Shown here piece after piece: positions 24,561 to 35,100 of a stretch of DNA of 64,000 bases (the stretch's first letter is position 1; each line of letters begins with the position of its first letter). Location of the stretch: assembly GCA_026874595.1 (NCBI GenBank), contig CM049316.1, positions 22,901,839 through 22,965,838 of the forward strand, written 5' to 3'. This DNA is from Sipunculus nudus (lineage: Eukaryota; Annelida; Sipuncula; Golfingiida; Sipunculidae). The position numbers were made by a program, and so were the translations under genes. The notes beneath the pieces are model-generated. The model did not search any database. It saw only the letters and a list, made by a program, of their open reading frames with translations, and was not told where the DNA came from.

Positions 24561-25145
24561 TAGCCGTGACAACCCGACTTAGTAGGCAATCGGAAAATTA
24601 GGCTGGTAAGCCTACTCGAGTCGTGATACTAGTAATATGGAGGAATGTATCGCAGTGGTCTTGCATCTGTTTGCATTTATATTGTGGTAAACGGCCCATA
24701 ATCTTCATATTATGCTAAGAATGGTGAATTAAACACAATAGTATATATGTGAGCTCGCAACCCAAACTGAAAAGCCGTCTCCATGGGCACGGGTCATTTC
24801 CTGTGTCGCCTGAAAGTTTCCAGCGTCCTGTAACTCGTGCGAGCCATGCTTGTGTTCATGCGGTCATAATTTCAACAAACATGCCGAGGGGTTGACCAAT
24901 GTGCTTGGTTAAACAGGAACTTGTCTCGCTCATATTTGGTATTATTAGAAAGTACACAAAAAATGCTAACGGATGGTTTGGTTTATGTTGATTGACAGTG
25001 CACCTGTAGCCCTTGATGCGTTGTCAGAAATGACGAAAATATTTGCATCTTCATAAGGCCTTATAATGCGATCCTCAGACGTAGATGTCATGGCACTCTG
25101 GCGCCAGTAATCTGGTCGTAATGCCAGAGGGTCAATATGACGCTA
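24561..25145. mobile_element. Candidate 585-bp transposon, unit 2 copy
   Basis: Same insertion as 14790-15374 with the same ATCCTGGCG flanks, so it was present before the tandem duplication. Confidence 0.6.
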
Positions 25146-25615
25146 ATCCTGGCGGAGGCAAGGACAAAATTTACCAACAAGTTCATGAGCAGTGGTGACG
25201 TATCAAGTATCCATAAACAAACAATAGTGAAACCTCGTTTATAGTTTCTCTTGAACCCAAAACTCGTGACTACATGGACAAGTCTACAATCTCTCTTATT
25301 TATACAACAATTTGGAGAAACGTGGACAAGTCACTATTTGACGGTAAATCTTTGTATGCATAATCATGGGCAGTTGGCCTCTATTTACATATCGCTTTTT
25401 TCACACCATGCGTTATTATGACATTGCTTTTTTTTAATAAGAGCTAGCGAAACTATAGATGGATACAATAACCGGGTGATCAGTAGAATTCCTCTCTCGA
25501 CCACACAACTGAGAGATTATTGTCACCGTCAACGTGGCGTGAAAAGTGTATATCCTTATGAATTTGTTAAGGGTTAACCGTAAGAGCGCGGTTAGAATCC
25601 GGTCTACATTGGAGA

Positions 25616-25813
25616 ATGTCAAAATTAATAAAGTTTCTGAGTGTTATTCCGTATCCTGTGTTATATTCTATGTTCTGTCACCTCCTTATTTCTGCAGTTT
25701 GCAATCTGGAATGTGAAAAAAAGGTGAATTATTGGTACATTGAAAATAACATGGAAAGATTTGATGACAGAACTGGATTTGAAATATCGACCGTAAACAA
25801 CTGTGCCATGATG
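25616..25813 (+). CDS. Candidate first exon: secreted protein (unit 2)
   Basis: Identical to the unit 1 exon at 15845-16042, with the same hydrophobic leader and GTAAGT donor. Downstream exons were not found; the next 500 bp lead into Gypsy 2. The two copies and a broken third one suggest the exon was carried along by segment duplication and may no longer belong to a working gene. Confidence 0.38.
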
Positions 25814-26330
25814 GTAAGTTCTAACGAGAGGAAAGCCGGGGTATTTTAGTCTTTTCAAATAATTATGACTGAATAATTAGGGCAATGTCTACCAGAGGTC
25901 ACTGTGCAACAGGAGTGAATTCTCCCATGTGAATAATGGTAGCCTCCATATACTAACGTGTGTCAATGGGGGCGGTAAATCCCCGCTAGCATTGTGGAAT
26001 GGCCAAACATTAGAAAGTAGAGCAAAATAAAAACAAGAATGCGTAGTAAAATAGGAAAACATGAAATGAGGGTTGCCGCCATCCAATCTGGATTGTGTAT
26101 GATGTCAGCATAGTTTGTGCACAAGGGAACACCGCGAGACATGAACAGTGATGGATACGCTGGTTTTGACGGAGACGACCGTAAACAATAAATATCAGGT
26201 GCAAACGTATGCCCTTGTACCAATAATATATCCAAATTTCAGCTATTGAAAATCACTCATATAGGAGATATAGCGCAACAGAAAATAGCATAAGAAAGAA
26301 AGAAAAAAAAATAAATTTATGGTTTTTATT

Positions 26331-26530
26331 TAAAGATGATAATGACTAAACATCATATTTCCATAGTGTAATCATTCTGCACACATATATATATGCGACA
26401 CCGGTTTGTATGTTTAATACATAGCGGATTGTGTATGCATAAAGTTGTTTTCCGCTAGTCGGGTATTAAAGTTGTAAGCCAAGTGAACATCTTGTGGGTT
26501 TCTGCTACCTCGTTGACAAAATACATAACA
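26331..26530 (+). repeat. Gypsy 2 5' LTR (unit 2)
   Basis: Same sequence as 16560-16759, aligning with the 3' LTR at 31439-31701 except for the AT tract and the first bases. Confidence 0.75.
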
Positions 26531-26973
26531 GTGGCGCAGCAGACGGGATTTAAAACCCACTGAAAATGAACATTGCGGTTCTTTGCGTCCGGTTTATGGA
26601 TGTTTCGTGGTTTGTGTTGCGGTTTCGTCCGATGAGTGGCTCATCGTGTTGTTCTAACGGACTGCGTGAGTACAAGACAAGGTGCCAAGATGGCGTCATG
26701 CATGATACCACGTGTCATTGACTGTTTGGTGATTTTTCATTGCTATTTTCATCAACAGTACAGCCGACTGTTCATTATTATATACCGGCTTGATTTTTTA
26801 CGTCAGTGAGTGTACCGATACTATATACTGTACAAAGATATATTGGTGTACCGTGACTGATATTGAAGTTAACGTGCTCTTCCCTACAGTTTACTTGATT
26901 TACATGAATTTTGTTTGGAATTGGGAACCTCATGAATATCAACTTTTACTGTGTTACACTGATACTGGTCACC

Positions 26974-27582
26974 ATGGCTAGTTGCATAAGCCCGATGGAA
27001 CCTTTTGATGAGTCGGGAGACTTTGAGACATATGCTGAGAGGCTGGAATTTTACTTTACCACCAATGGCATGGATGATAGGAGGACGGTAGCCTCTTTTC
27101 TAACATTAATCGGAGGTACATGCTTTGGACTTTTTAAGTCTCTACTTGCTCCCGCAAAGCCAGGAACGAAAACTCTGGAAGAGTTGATTAAGGTTTTAAA
27201 GGACCATAACAACCCAAAACCTTTAGAAATTGTGGAGAGATTTAAGTTTCACAAATGCTATCAAACTGATGATCAGAACATTCCACAGTATGTTGCTGCA
27301 CTAAAGAAACAGGCATCAAATTTTAACTTTGGTGATACCTTGTATGAAAGAATAGGTTATCAGCTTATCGTTGGTTTCCGCAGTGAAAATATACGGAAGC
27401 GACTTCTCTCAGAACGTGATTTGGACTATCAGAAAGCTTCCACTTTGTCCAAAAGTTTGGAGACTGTTGCGAAGTACAGCCGTGAGTTAAGCAGCAATGG
27501 CAAGATCAAGGCTCCATTTGCTGGGAGTTCGGTTTCGGTCCATAGTCTTCCGTCAAATAAGAGTAAAGGTCCACCGGGATGA
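26974..27582 (+). CDS. Gypsy 2 gag (unit 2)
   Basis: Retrotransposon capsid precursor of 202 codons, identical to the unit 1 copy. The start ATG in CACCATGG context is chosen over the upstream ATG at 26911. It ends before a broken zinc knuckle (27586 onward), so RNA binding through CCHC is probably lost. That this frame stays open while the adjoining pol is riddled with stops is worth noting, although short frames can survive by chance. Confidence 0.85.
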   Translation: MASCISPMEPFDESGDFETYAERLEFYFTTNGMDDRRTVASFLTLIGGTCFGLFKSLLAPAKPGTKTLEELIKVLKDHNNPKPLEIVERFKFHKCYQTDDQNIPQYVAALKKQASNFNFGDTLYERIGYQLIVGFRSENIRKRLLSERDLDYQKASTLSKSLETVAKYSRELSSNGKIKAPFAGSSVSVHSLPSNKSKGPPG

Positions 27583-29640
27583 CGCTGTTACAGATGCAAC
27601 TCGCCATCACATTAGTGACGTTTTAAGACTGCTGTCTGCCATTGATCTTCAAAGATTGGACATACAGTTTCTGCTTGTTTGACCGCTAGGAAGTTTGGTG
27701 TAAAACCTGGTGTAAATTCTGCTAGTGGTAATATGACTCAGTCCCAGACGACACAGCGTAAATGTTACAAATCAAAACCGTCTGTGCATGCTATTATGTC
27801 AGACAGTGACGATCCCCTTGATGATATGAACTTGCCACAAGTGTTATTACATACGTTTCTTAATGATGGTGACTCGCATGATGATGTATTATGGGTTGAT
27901 ATGCAGATAATGGAAAACAGGTAAAGATGGAGGTTGATACAGGTTCAAAGGTTTCCATTATACCTCTTGATATGTACAATGAGATGTTTAGTGATACCCA
28001 TTTGATGAACACAAAGCTGCAGGTGAATAGCTATACACGTGAGCCAGTTCGTCCTGTAGGCGTTATGGATGTAAGGTAGTCTATGGTTCACAAAGTACGT
28101 CACGCTTGAAACTGTACATAATTGATGGCGTAGGACCGCCATTGGTAGGTCGACAGTGGCTTAGGTATATAAGACTTAACTGACACAGTCTTACAGGTTC
28201 ATTGCTACAACATATGTCAGGCTCTGATAGCTTGAGAGATAAAGGTACTAAGATACTTGATAAATAAAATGATGTTTTCAGTGATGAATTGGGTACCATG
28301 CAACACATTACTGCTAAACTTGAAGTAAAGGGGAATAGTACTCCTAAGTTTGTGAAAGCACGAACTGTACCATTTGCTTTATAGGGTAGAGTATCAGACG
28401 AGCTGGATAGATTGGAAGAGCTCGGCATCATTGTAAAGGTTGACCATTCAGAATGGGCAGCGCCCATAATTCCTGTTGTTAAGTCAGATTATAGTATTAG
28501 AATTTGTGGCGACTTTAAAGTTACAGTCAATCCGTATTTGAATATATGCCAATGTCCTCCTCAGCGTTTTGTTGAAATGTTGCCACTCTATGCGGAGGTG
28601 AAAAATTCACAAAAATTGATTTGGCCCATGCTTACCAACAGATGATACTTCATCCAGATTCTAGAAAGTACTTAAAAATTAACACCTCTCGTGGTTTATA
28701 CCAGTATACCAGATTAGCAAACGGTGTCGCATCAGCGCCAGGCCTATTTCAGCAGGCCATGGACCAAATCTTGCAGGGATTACCCCGTGTATAATGTTAT
28801 CAAGATGACCTATTGGTAACAGGTGTTGATGATGAGGATCACTTAGCTAATCTTGAGGCTGTGTTGAAAAGGCTCTCGGAATATGGGCTTCGCGTTTAGC
28901 GTAATAAGTGCGATTTCTTCCGTGACTTTGTCACATACTTAGGACACACAATTAACAAGGATGGTCTCCAGACATCAGAGGAGAAAGTGCGTGCTATCTT
29001 AGATGCACCAGTCCCTAGGAATGTATCCCAGTTAAGCGCATATCTTGGGATGATTAAGTACTAAAGGGTATTCCTTACAAATCCTGCTACTGTGTTGAAT
29101 CCATTGAATTCTCTGTTACAGAAGGACACAACCTGGGAATATACAGAGCAATGTTAACAGAGTTTCCAGGAAAGTAAGGATTTGGTAGTGAACTCTTATA
29201 TTTTAGTTCATTATGACATGTCAAAGTCCTTATTACTTGCCACAGACGCTTTACCATATCTTATGGGTGCAGTACTCTCCCACATGATAAATGGAGAAGA
29301 GCGACCCATAGCGTTTGCATCTTGTACACTTTGCAAGCCTGAAAAGCAATATTGACAAATTTAAAGAAAGGAGGCCTTAGCTATAATATCTGGTGTCAAA
29401 CGTTTCATCAGTAATTTTATGGCAGGCATTTTATATTTTTGTTACAGATCATAGGCCCCTTACTGCCTTGTTTGGCCCTACAAAGCCTACTCCGACTCTC
29501 GCTGCTGCGCAAATGCAACGTTGGGCTTTAACCTTGAATGCATATAACTACACAATCCAATACAAAACTTCTGAAATGAATGTAAATGCTGATTGTTTTT
29601 CCAGATTACCTCTGGACTCTCAGAGGTCGTGAATCTGAAC
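27583..29640 (+). pseudogene. Gypsy 2 protease, reverse transcriptase and RNase H remnants (unit 2)
   Basis: Protease has MEVDTGSKVSII near 27925. Reverse transcriptase spans about 28390-29010, with RICGDFKVTVNP and a YQDD catalytic box (TAT at 28798-28800, where unit 1 has TTT). RNase H runs about 29220-29632, ending with DHRPLTALFGP, QRWALTLNAY and NADCFSRLPL, the usual end of this domain. Stops and frameshifts occur at shared positions in both units. Confidence 0.85.
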
Positions 29641-29839
29641 CTGACCAGGTAGAAATGTTTCATATGTCTATGTTTGACCAATTACCACTCAATGCCGAGC
29701 AGGCTGAGAGAGCTAACCTGTTAGGACACATTGCTTTCTAAGGTATATACAGTTACTATGAGTGGTTGGAGAAAGGAACATGGTAAAGACCCTGAGCTTA
29801 AACCTTTCTATAATCACCGTCTAGAGATAATTACACATC

Positions 29840-30776
29840 ATGGATGTTTACTCTGGGGCATATGTGTTATTATTTCTTCCAAATTACAATCACGTGTTAC
29901 AAGAACTACATGATGGACACTCCACTATTGTACACATGAAGTCACTAGCAAGAAGTTTTGTCTGGTGGCCTGGCATTGATGCCGCGATTGAGAAAATGGC
30001 CAAAAGTTGTCATAGCTGTCAACAAGTACAGGCTATGCCAGGGTCAGCACCAGTACATCCCTGGTCTTTTCCTACTGGACCATGGCAACGCGCACATTTA
30101 GACTTTGCAGGACCATTCATGCAAAATATGTACTTAGTAGCTGTTGATGCCTTCTCGAAATGGCGTAAAATTACTGTAATGAAGAGCACCACTGCTGCTG
30201 AGACTGTGAAAGTCATTCGCGGATATTTTCTCAACACGATATACCATTACAGATCGTGGCACACAATGGCCCTCAATTTGTTTCGGAACATTTTGAAAAC
30301 ATTTCCTGAAAATCAACGGAGTAAAACGTGTACTTACTCCTTCGTATTTTCCAGCAACCAATGGTTTGGTAGAACGTATGGTGCAGCCATTTAAACATGC
30401 TATGAAATCGGCAAACAAAGATCAAGTTACCCTTGATGAAAAGGTGCATAAATTTCTGTTAAGGTATAGGATTACACCTTTTACAGTCACAGGAGAGACA
30501 CCTGCCAAGTTGCTAGTGTGCAGATCCCTCCGTACAAAACTAGATTTAATCCGTCCTGTCTCATCCCCTGTACAGTCAAAGCAGACTTTTAAGGTGTCCC
30601 AACCCATGTCAGCACGTCAGCTTTCTGTGGGGCAATCCGTTTGGATTCGCAACTTTGCCCGTGGAGATAAATGGTTACCGGGGAGAGTTGTATATTGTAT
30701 TGGTATAAGACATTTTAAAGTTGAAACACAGAACGGAAGTTTGTGCATGAGGTACATTGATCACTTGAGAAAATAA
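29840..30776 (+). pseudogene. Gypsy 2 integrase remnant
   Basis: Two overlapping frames. 29840-30394 carries the zinc-binding HHCC part (DGHSTIVHMKSL, CHSCQQVQ) and the first catalytic aspartate (HLDFAGPF, VAVDAFSKW). The second aspartate region and glutamate are disturbed by a frameshift near 30250-30370. 30366-30776 carries the C-terminal part with LLRYRITPFTVTGETPAKLL and a chromo-like VGQSVWIRNF...PGRV segment, ending in RYIDHLRK. This enzyme would insert element DNA; this copy is broken. Confidence 0.85.
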
Positions 30777-31109
30777 GATGAATCTGTTAGTGATAGTGAA
30801 AACCTAAGTGTAGATGATGAATGTGTCTCTGATATTGTAGATCGTAAAATTTGTGATGATCATGAGAGTGTAGATGATGCATTTTCAGCTATTTCTTATA
30901 TAAATTTGGTTCCTGATCAGAATACTGTGACTATTAGTCCTAACACATCTCGGACTGTAGATTCAGGTGAAACAGATGTACAAAGTGAAAGCATTAGCTC
31001 TGATAGCACTAATCCTAGTGTCGAACAGAGGACACATGATCAGAAAGTAAGAAAATCAGATAGAGTGATAAGAACTCCTAACAGATATCATGATGAGTTC
31101 AAAGTGTGA
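30777..31109 (+). pseudogene. Gypsy 2 pol C-terminal tail
   Basis: An acidic, serine-rich stretch (ISSDSTNPSVEQ) ends in KSDRVIRTPNRYHDEF, which matches the basic tail after integrase in many Ty3/Gypsy pol proteins. Separated from integrase by a single stop at 30774-30776. Confidence 0.65.
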
Positions 31110-31438
31110 GATGTTCAGTTATCATTATTGAATAAGGTTTTATATGTAATGATAACATTGCATTATAAGTGCATGGCATTGCATAACTTTATGTAAATGT
31201 ATAAAGTGTAACAGTGAATATGGTAAAGAAACAAGCTGTAAAAGTCAATGTACAGTATACTAAAATATTTAAAGATAAAGGTGTAAAACTGGAACTATAT
31301 AACACATACTCAGCTAACAGCATATCACAGGTTTCTTTATTTCATATCACGGATACTTGCATTGAATATTACATATCTCTTTGTGGTACATTCTAGTTTG
31401 AAGATTACTGCTCGCTTTAAGATTTAGTGGGGAGGAGA

Positions 31439-31512
31439 TGTCATGTATTTGCAATATTTTAAAAATGATAATGACAAAACGTAATATTTCCAAGGTGTAA
31501 TCATTCTGCACA

Positions 31513-31562
<50 letters not shown>

Positions 31563-31701
31563 ACAACGGTTTGTATGTTTAATACGTAGCGGAATGTGTA
31601 TGCTACGTCATCAAGTTGTGTTCCGCTAGTCGGGTATCAAAGTTGTAAGCCAAGTGAACGTCTTGTGGGTTTCTGCTACCTCGTTGATAAAATGCATAAC
31701 A
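31439..31701 (+). repeat. Gypsy 2 3' LTR
   Basis: Begins TGTCATG right after a purine tract and ends ATAACA, giving the TG...CA form. It contains a long (AT)n run at 31516-31559 that is only about 12 bp in the 5' LTR. Confidence 0.8.
31516..31559. repeat. (AT)22 microsatellite inside the 3' LTR
   Basis: Pure AT repeat; the matching place in the 5' LTR has a short TATATATATA only, so it expanded after insertion. Confidence 0.95.
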
Positions 31702-31932
31702 CAATGCATGTATGTTTGTAACTTGAACGTAAAGTTAAATGTGGCTCTTGAAGTGGAATTGCAACATGATCTGTCCTGTTTCTTGTAATATCAGTCCTTA
31801 TCATGATTTCCATTCTGAATGTCAGAGTGTTGTTTTCTGGATTAGAAATTGACTAGACTAGAAATCAACTAGACTGGACTAGAAATCTAGAAAAATAAAG
31901 TCTTCTTAGGAATGATTAGACTTCCAGCTTTT
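31702..31932. other. Short spacer between Gypsy 2 and the protease 3' end
   Basis: No gene. Contains repeated ACTAGACTAGAAAT-like words at about 31848-31890. Confidence 0.5.
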
Positions 31933-32104
31933 TATACGCGAGTGATATATCAGAGTAAGGAGGACACTATTTAATGTCTAGATAATCAGTTTATTGTCAT
32001 CAGACTTGTATTTAGTTATATACAGGAGTGATATACCAGAGTAAGGAGGACACTATTTGTTGTCTCATTAATCAGTTTATTGTCAAAAGACTTGTATTTA
32101 GTTG
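31933..32104 (-). repeat. 86-bp tandem duplication over the protease 3' end
   Basis: 31933-32018 and 32019-32104 are two copies of one unit, from TATAC-(G/A)-GAGTGATATA to CTTGTATTTAGTT. The unit includes the TAA stop of the serine protease and an AATAAA poly(A) signal on the minus strand (32076-32081 and 31990-31995), so the gene has two poly(A) signals in series. Confidence 0.85.
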
Positions 32105-35100
32105 GCGTCGATCCAGCTGCGGAAGTAGCTGACACGAGTGTACACGGATGGGTACGCAGTCATACAGGAGTCGCTGCTGGTTCCAACACCCCATGACGTC
32201 ACACCGATCAACAGCCCGTTGCTGGCATGTTTCATCGGACCGCCGGAGTCACCCTTAATAATATAAATAAATAAATAAAATTGTTTTTGTGCTGATCCAA
32301 TTTCGCAGGTTGGACACACGCATGCCAATACATACATTCATGTCTCCTGACCGTCAGTGAAAACCAGGAAGGTTTTAATTTAACTTCGCCTGATAGTTTC
32401 AATAAAATTAACCAAAAATTTACAAGGAATAAAAATTATAAATTTAATGAAAACTGATGAATAAATATTTTGACATCAACGGTTAATCTAATCAATTAAG
32501 GACAAGCAAAAATTTAAATACGAACGAATCTAATTGGCTGTAAATGGAAAAATCACACACACATTTGTTTTACGGTTTTTTCGAATAAAAAAACATGGTG
32601 CGAGCGGGTTATTGCTTGCCGGAAATCTCCGATTTCGGTAAGCTGGTTGGTCAGTCGAGGATGTCTGTTTGGCTGTCCGTCTGTCTGTTTGTCTGTCTAA
32701 CTGTTCCCTCTCTACAGGTCGCAATTTTGCAGAAATCGCTTTCAAACTTACAGAGTTGATGGAAAATTTAAAGTGACAGAGACCTATTGTTTTTGGTCAA
32801 TATAGGTCAAAGGTCAAGGTCAGGGTCATCAAAAGTTTGCATAACGGTTTTATCTTCATATCTTTGTCACCATTAGTTCTATCTACTTTAACTGCAGCTC
32901 ATTTTAATTGTCATTCCAAGGCATTTCCTCTGGTGTGTAGTTTACTCAAATTTGCCGTAACCATGGTTACGTATTTTCGGGGAAAATTCATGATATTCGA
33001 AAGTAAATGGTCATATTTTTCTTACTTTGTCAGTTTTAAAACTAGAGAGGTTTAGTTTTTTGCATCAGGTAGCATTTAGTAAGTACTTTAAGATTTTATT
33101 AAAAGTCTCGCAATATCCCGTAAAACGAGATATATCGAGATTTCATTTATCTTGCCCTACAGGCCACAGTTTTATAGGAGTCTTTTTGAAACTGACACGT
33201 TGTAAGTCATACACTAATATCTCGATTTCTTTTTTTTCCATTTTCTGAATACGACCGCTAGGGGGCACTAGGTGCTAACCTCCTCATCATATCCTATTTT
33301 AGAAATATCTCGAAAAGTATGAACCTCATTTACACTAACTATAACTATTTTGCCATATCTCCAAAATTACAAACCGCAATTACATAAATTATAACATTTT
33401 CTTCCTGTGATCCTCCTCTATAACCAGATAAAGTCATCTGGTGTCAATCTTGTCAGTATGTCTGTCCGTCATTTGTTGTCAGCTTTGTCTGCCTGCTTGT
33501 TCTTTTGTCTGATATGTCATTCAGCAATGGCCCTGAGAATCATTCCATTGATAGAAAACCGACAGTATCTTCTATCTGTCCTTCTGTCTACCATTTCAAT
33601 TTCCGGCAAGCGTTCGACCTATGGATTTCTGCCATCTTGCGAGGAAAATACAAAAATTGGCCTCCATTATTGAAATGATGTATATGGTCAACACAAAATT
33701 TAGACGGTTTTTCACAGCTTTTAGAAATCTGTTAAGATATTTGTGCCATAGTAGAAATTTAAAATAACTGCATTATTAAGGACCTTCATTTGTAAAAAAA
33801 TGTGAGTCTACGAAAAACACGAAATTCAGTAGAACAATTCTTTCTTTTTGTTTGGCCTTAAAGATACTCGATGGTCCACTTTTTACCTGTTCTGAAAATA
33901 GCTTCCACTTGAAAAATGTCACACTAAAAGATAAACCATTTTAACATTTAAATTGTACCCCCCCCCCCCCCCCGATATGACCCTCTTATAACACCACCAA
34001 ATACCAACCTGGCAGGAGCCGGCTCCTCCGCCGTGGACACAGATGTGCATGCTACTAACGCCTCCGGCGAGGTTACTAGGCATCCGGGCTTTGCAATCAT
34101 CCACGGAAAGAATAGGTATCGCGGCATAAAGCAAGGTATTAGAACCTGAGCTGGCGGTACCACCTTAAATATAAAAAAAGTTGTCCAGCATCATGAATAA
34201 TAACACTACGCCTATCGTCCACACTATACCTATATCAAGAGTATTACAGGGTCTGAGTTCTTAACATTCTTCAGGTTTGGCTTCCACTTTTACCGAGTAA
34301 ATAATACAAAGTATAGATACAGGAGTTGAGAGACACTAATTACATTTCCAAGTTAGTACTAGCAGGCAAATGACTAATAAGTATCAAATATTATGAAATC
34401 TAAATTTAAATACATTACCAATTTTAATTAAAAGGCAAATGCAAATGCATTTAGATTCTACTTCGCAACCTGCTTTTTTTAGGTTAGTGTGTATATTGTA
34501 ACGGAAAAAAAAAACAAACAAGACGACCAGAGGTTAAGCGTTTGCCGGAAACACTCTGACCCAGATTGGAAGACAGATAACCAAACATGTCATAAAGAGG
34601 ACAAAGAGGAAGAAAATGAACCTTGAACTTTGACCTATTTGAAAATACACATACAACTTCAAGAAATCTTTCCAATATACGATCGATGAAAGTTGCAAAG
34701 TAATTCCTTGTAAACTGTGGCCTGTAGAATGCTATTATAACATAGGCAAGAACCATAAAAAATGCAACATTAAGGACAACTTGCAAACAGAATGACATAT
34801 TGACAAAGTGACCCAAAGTTGAGACCAGTTGACTAGACGAAGTTATGCAGAAGAAGAAGGTAAAAACATAAGCCAAAGTTTGTAAAGATAGGACCAGAAT
34901 TAACAAAGTTATTTGGAAAATAACATTTTGAAGTGATTTAAAGTCACCGACATGCTGAGAAAGCGGTAGAAATTTAAGACAAGAAGTCTAAACTATGTTA
35001 TGAAGAAGACAGAGAGGAAGAAAATAAGCTATAGTTAATGAAATTTAGGTTTAAAGTTTTGAAGATATGACCAAAAAAAATATATGTTGTAGTGTTTCAT

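Larger units (their letters stand above)
19709..29478. repeat. Tandem duplication unit 2 (9.77 kb)
   Basis: Second copy of the unit at 9940. It ends where unit 1 ended (TTTGGCCC), but here the sequence continues into the rest of Gypsy 2, so the right boundary of the unit is an arbitrary point inside that element. This shows that unit 2 keeps the original right-hand context and unit 1 the original left-hand context (NLR A). Confidence 0.95.
26331..31701 (+). mobile_element. Gypsy element 2, complete copy with both LTRs
   Basis: Ty3/Gypsy order is complete: 5' LTR (to 26530), primer-site-like TGGCGCAGCAG, gag, protease, reverse transcriptase, RNase H, integrase, tail, a purine tract GTGGGGAGGAGA at 31428-31438 and the 3' LTR. 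The gag frame is open but pol carries many stops and frameshifts. The left LTR end is uncertain. A clear target-site duplication was not found. Confidence 0.9.

Noticed and set aside
9940-29478. Tandem units as two alleles of one locus
   Set aside because: Not fully excluded, but they lie in direct succession with a clean junction and differ less than expected for haplotypes; kept as a duplication with the assembly caveat in the findings.
34484-34906. 140-codon minus-strand open frame with hydrophobic stretches
   Set aside because: It is the dispersed repeat of intron 4 read through; the related copy at 35359-35754 gives a different protein.
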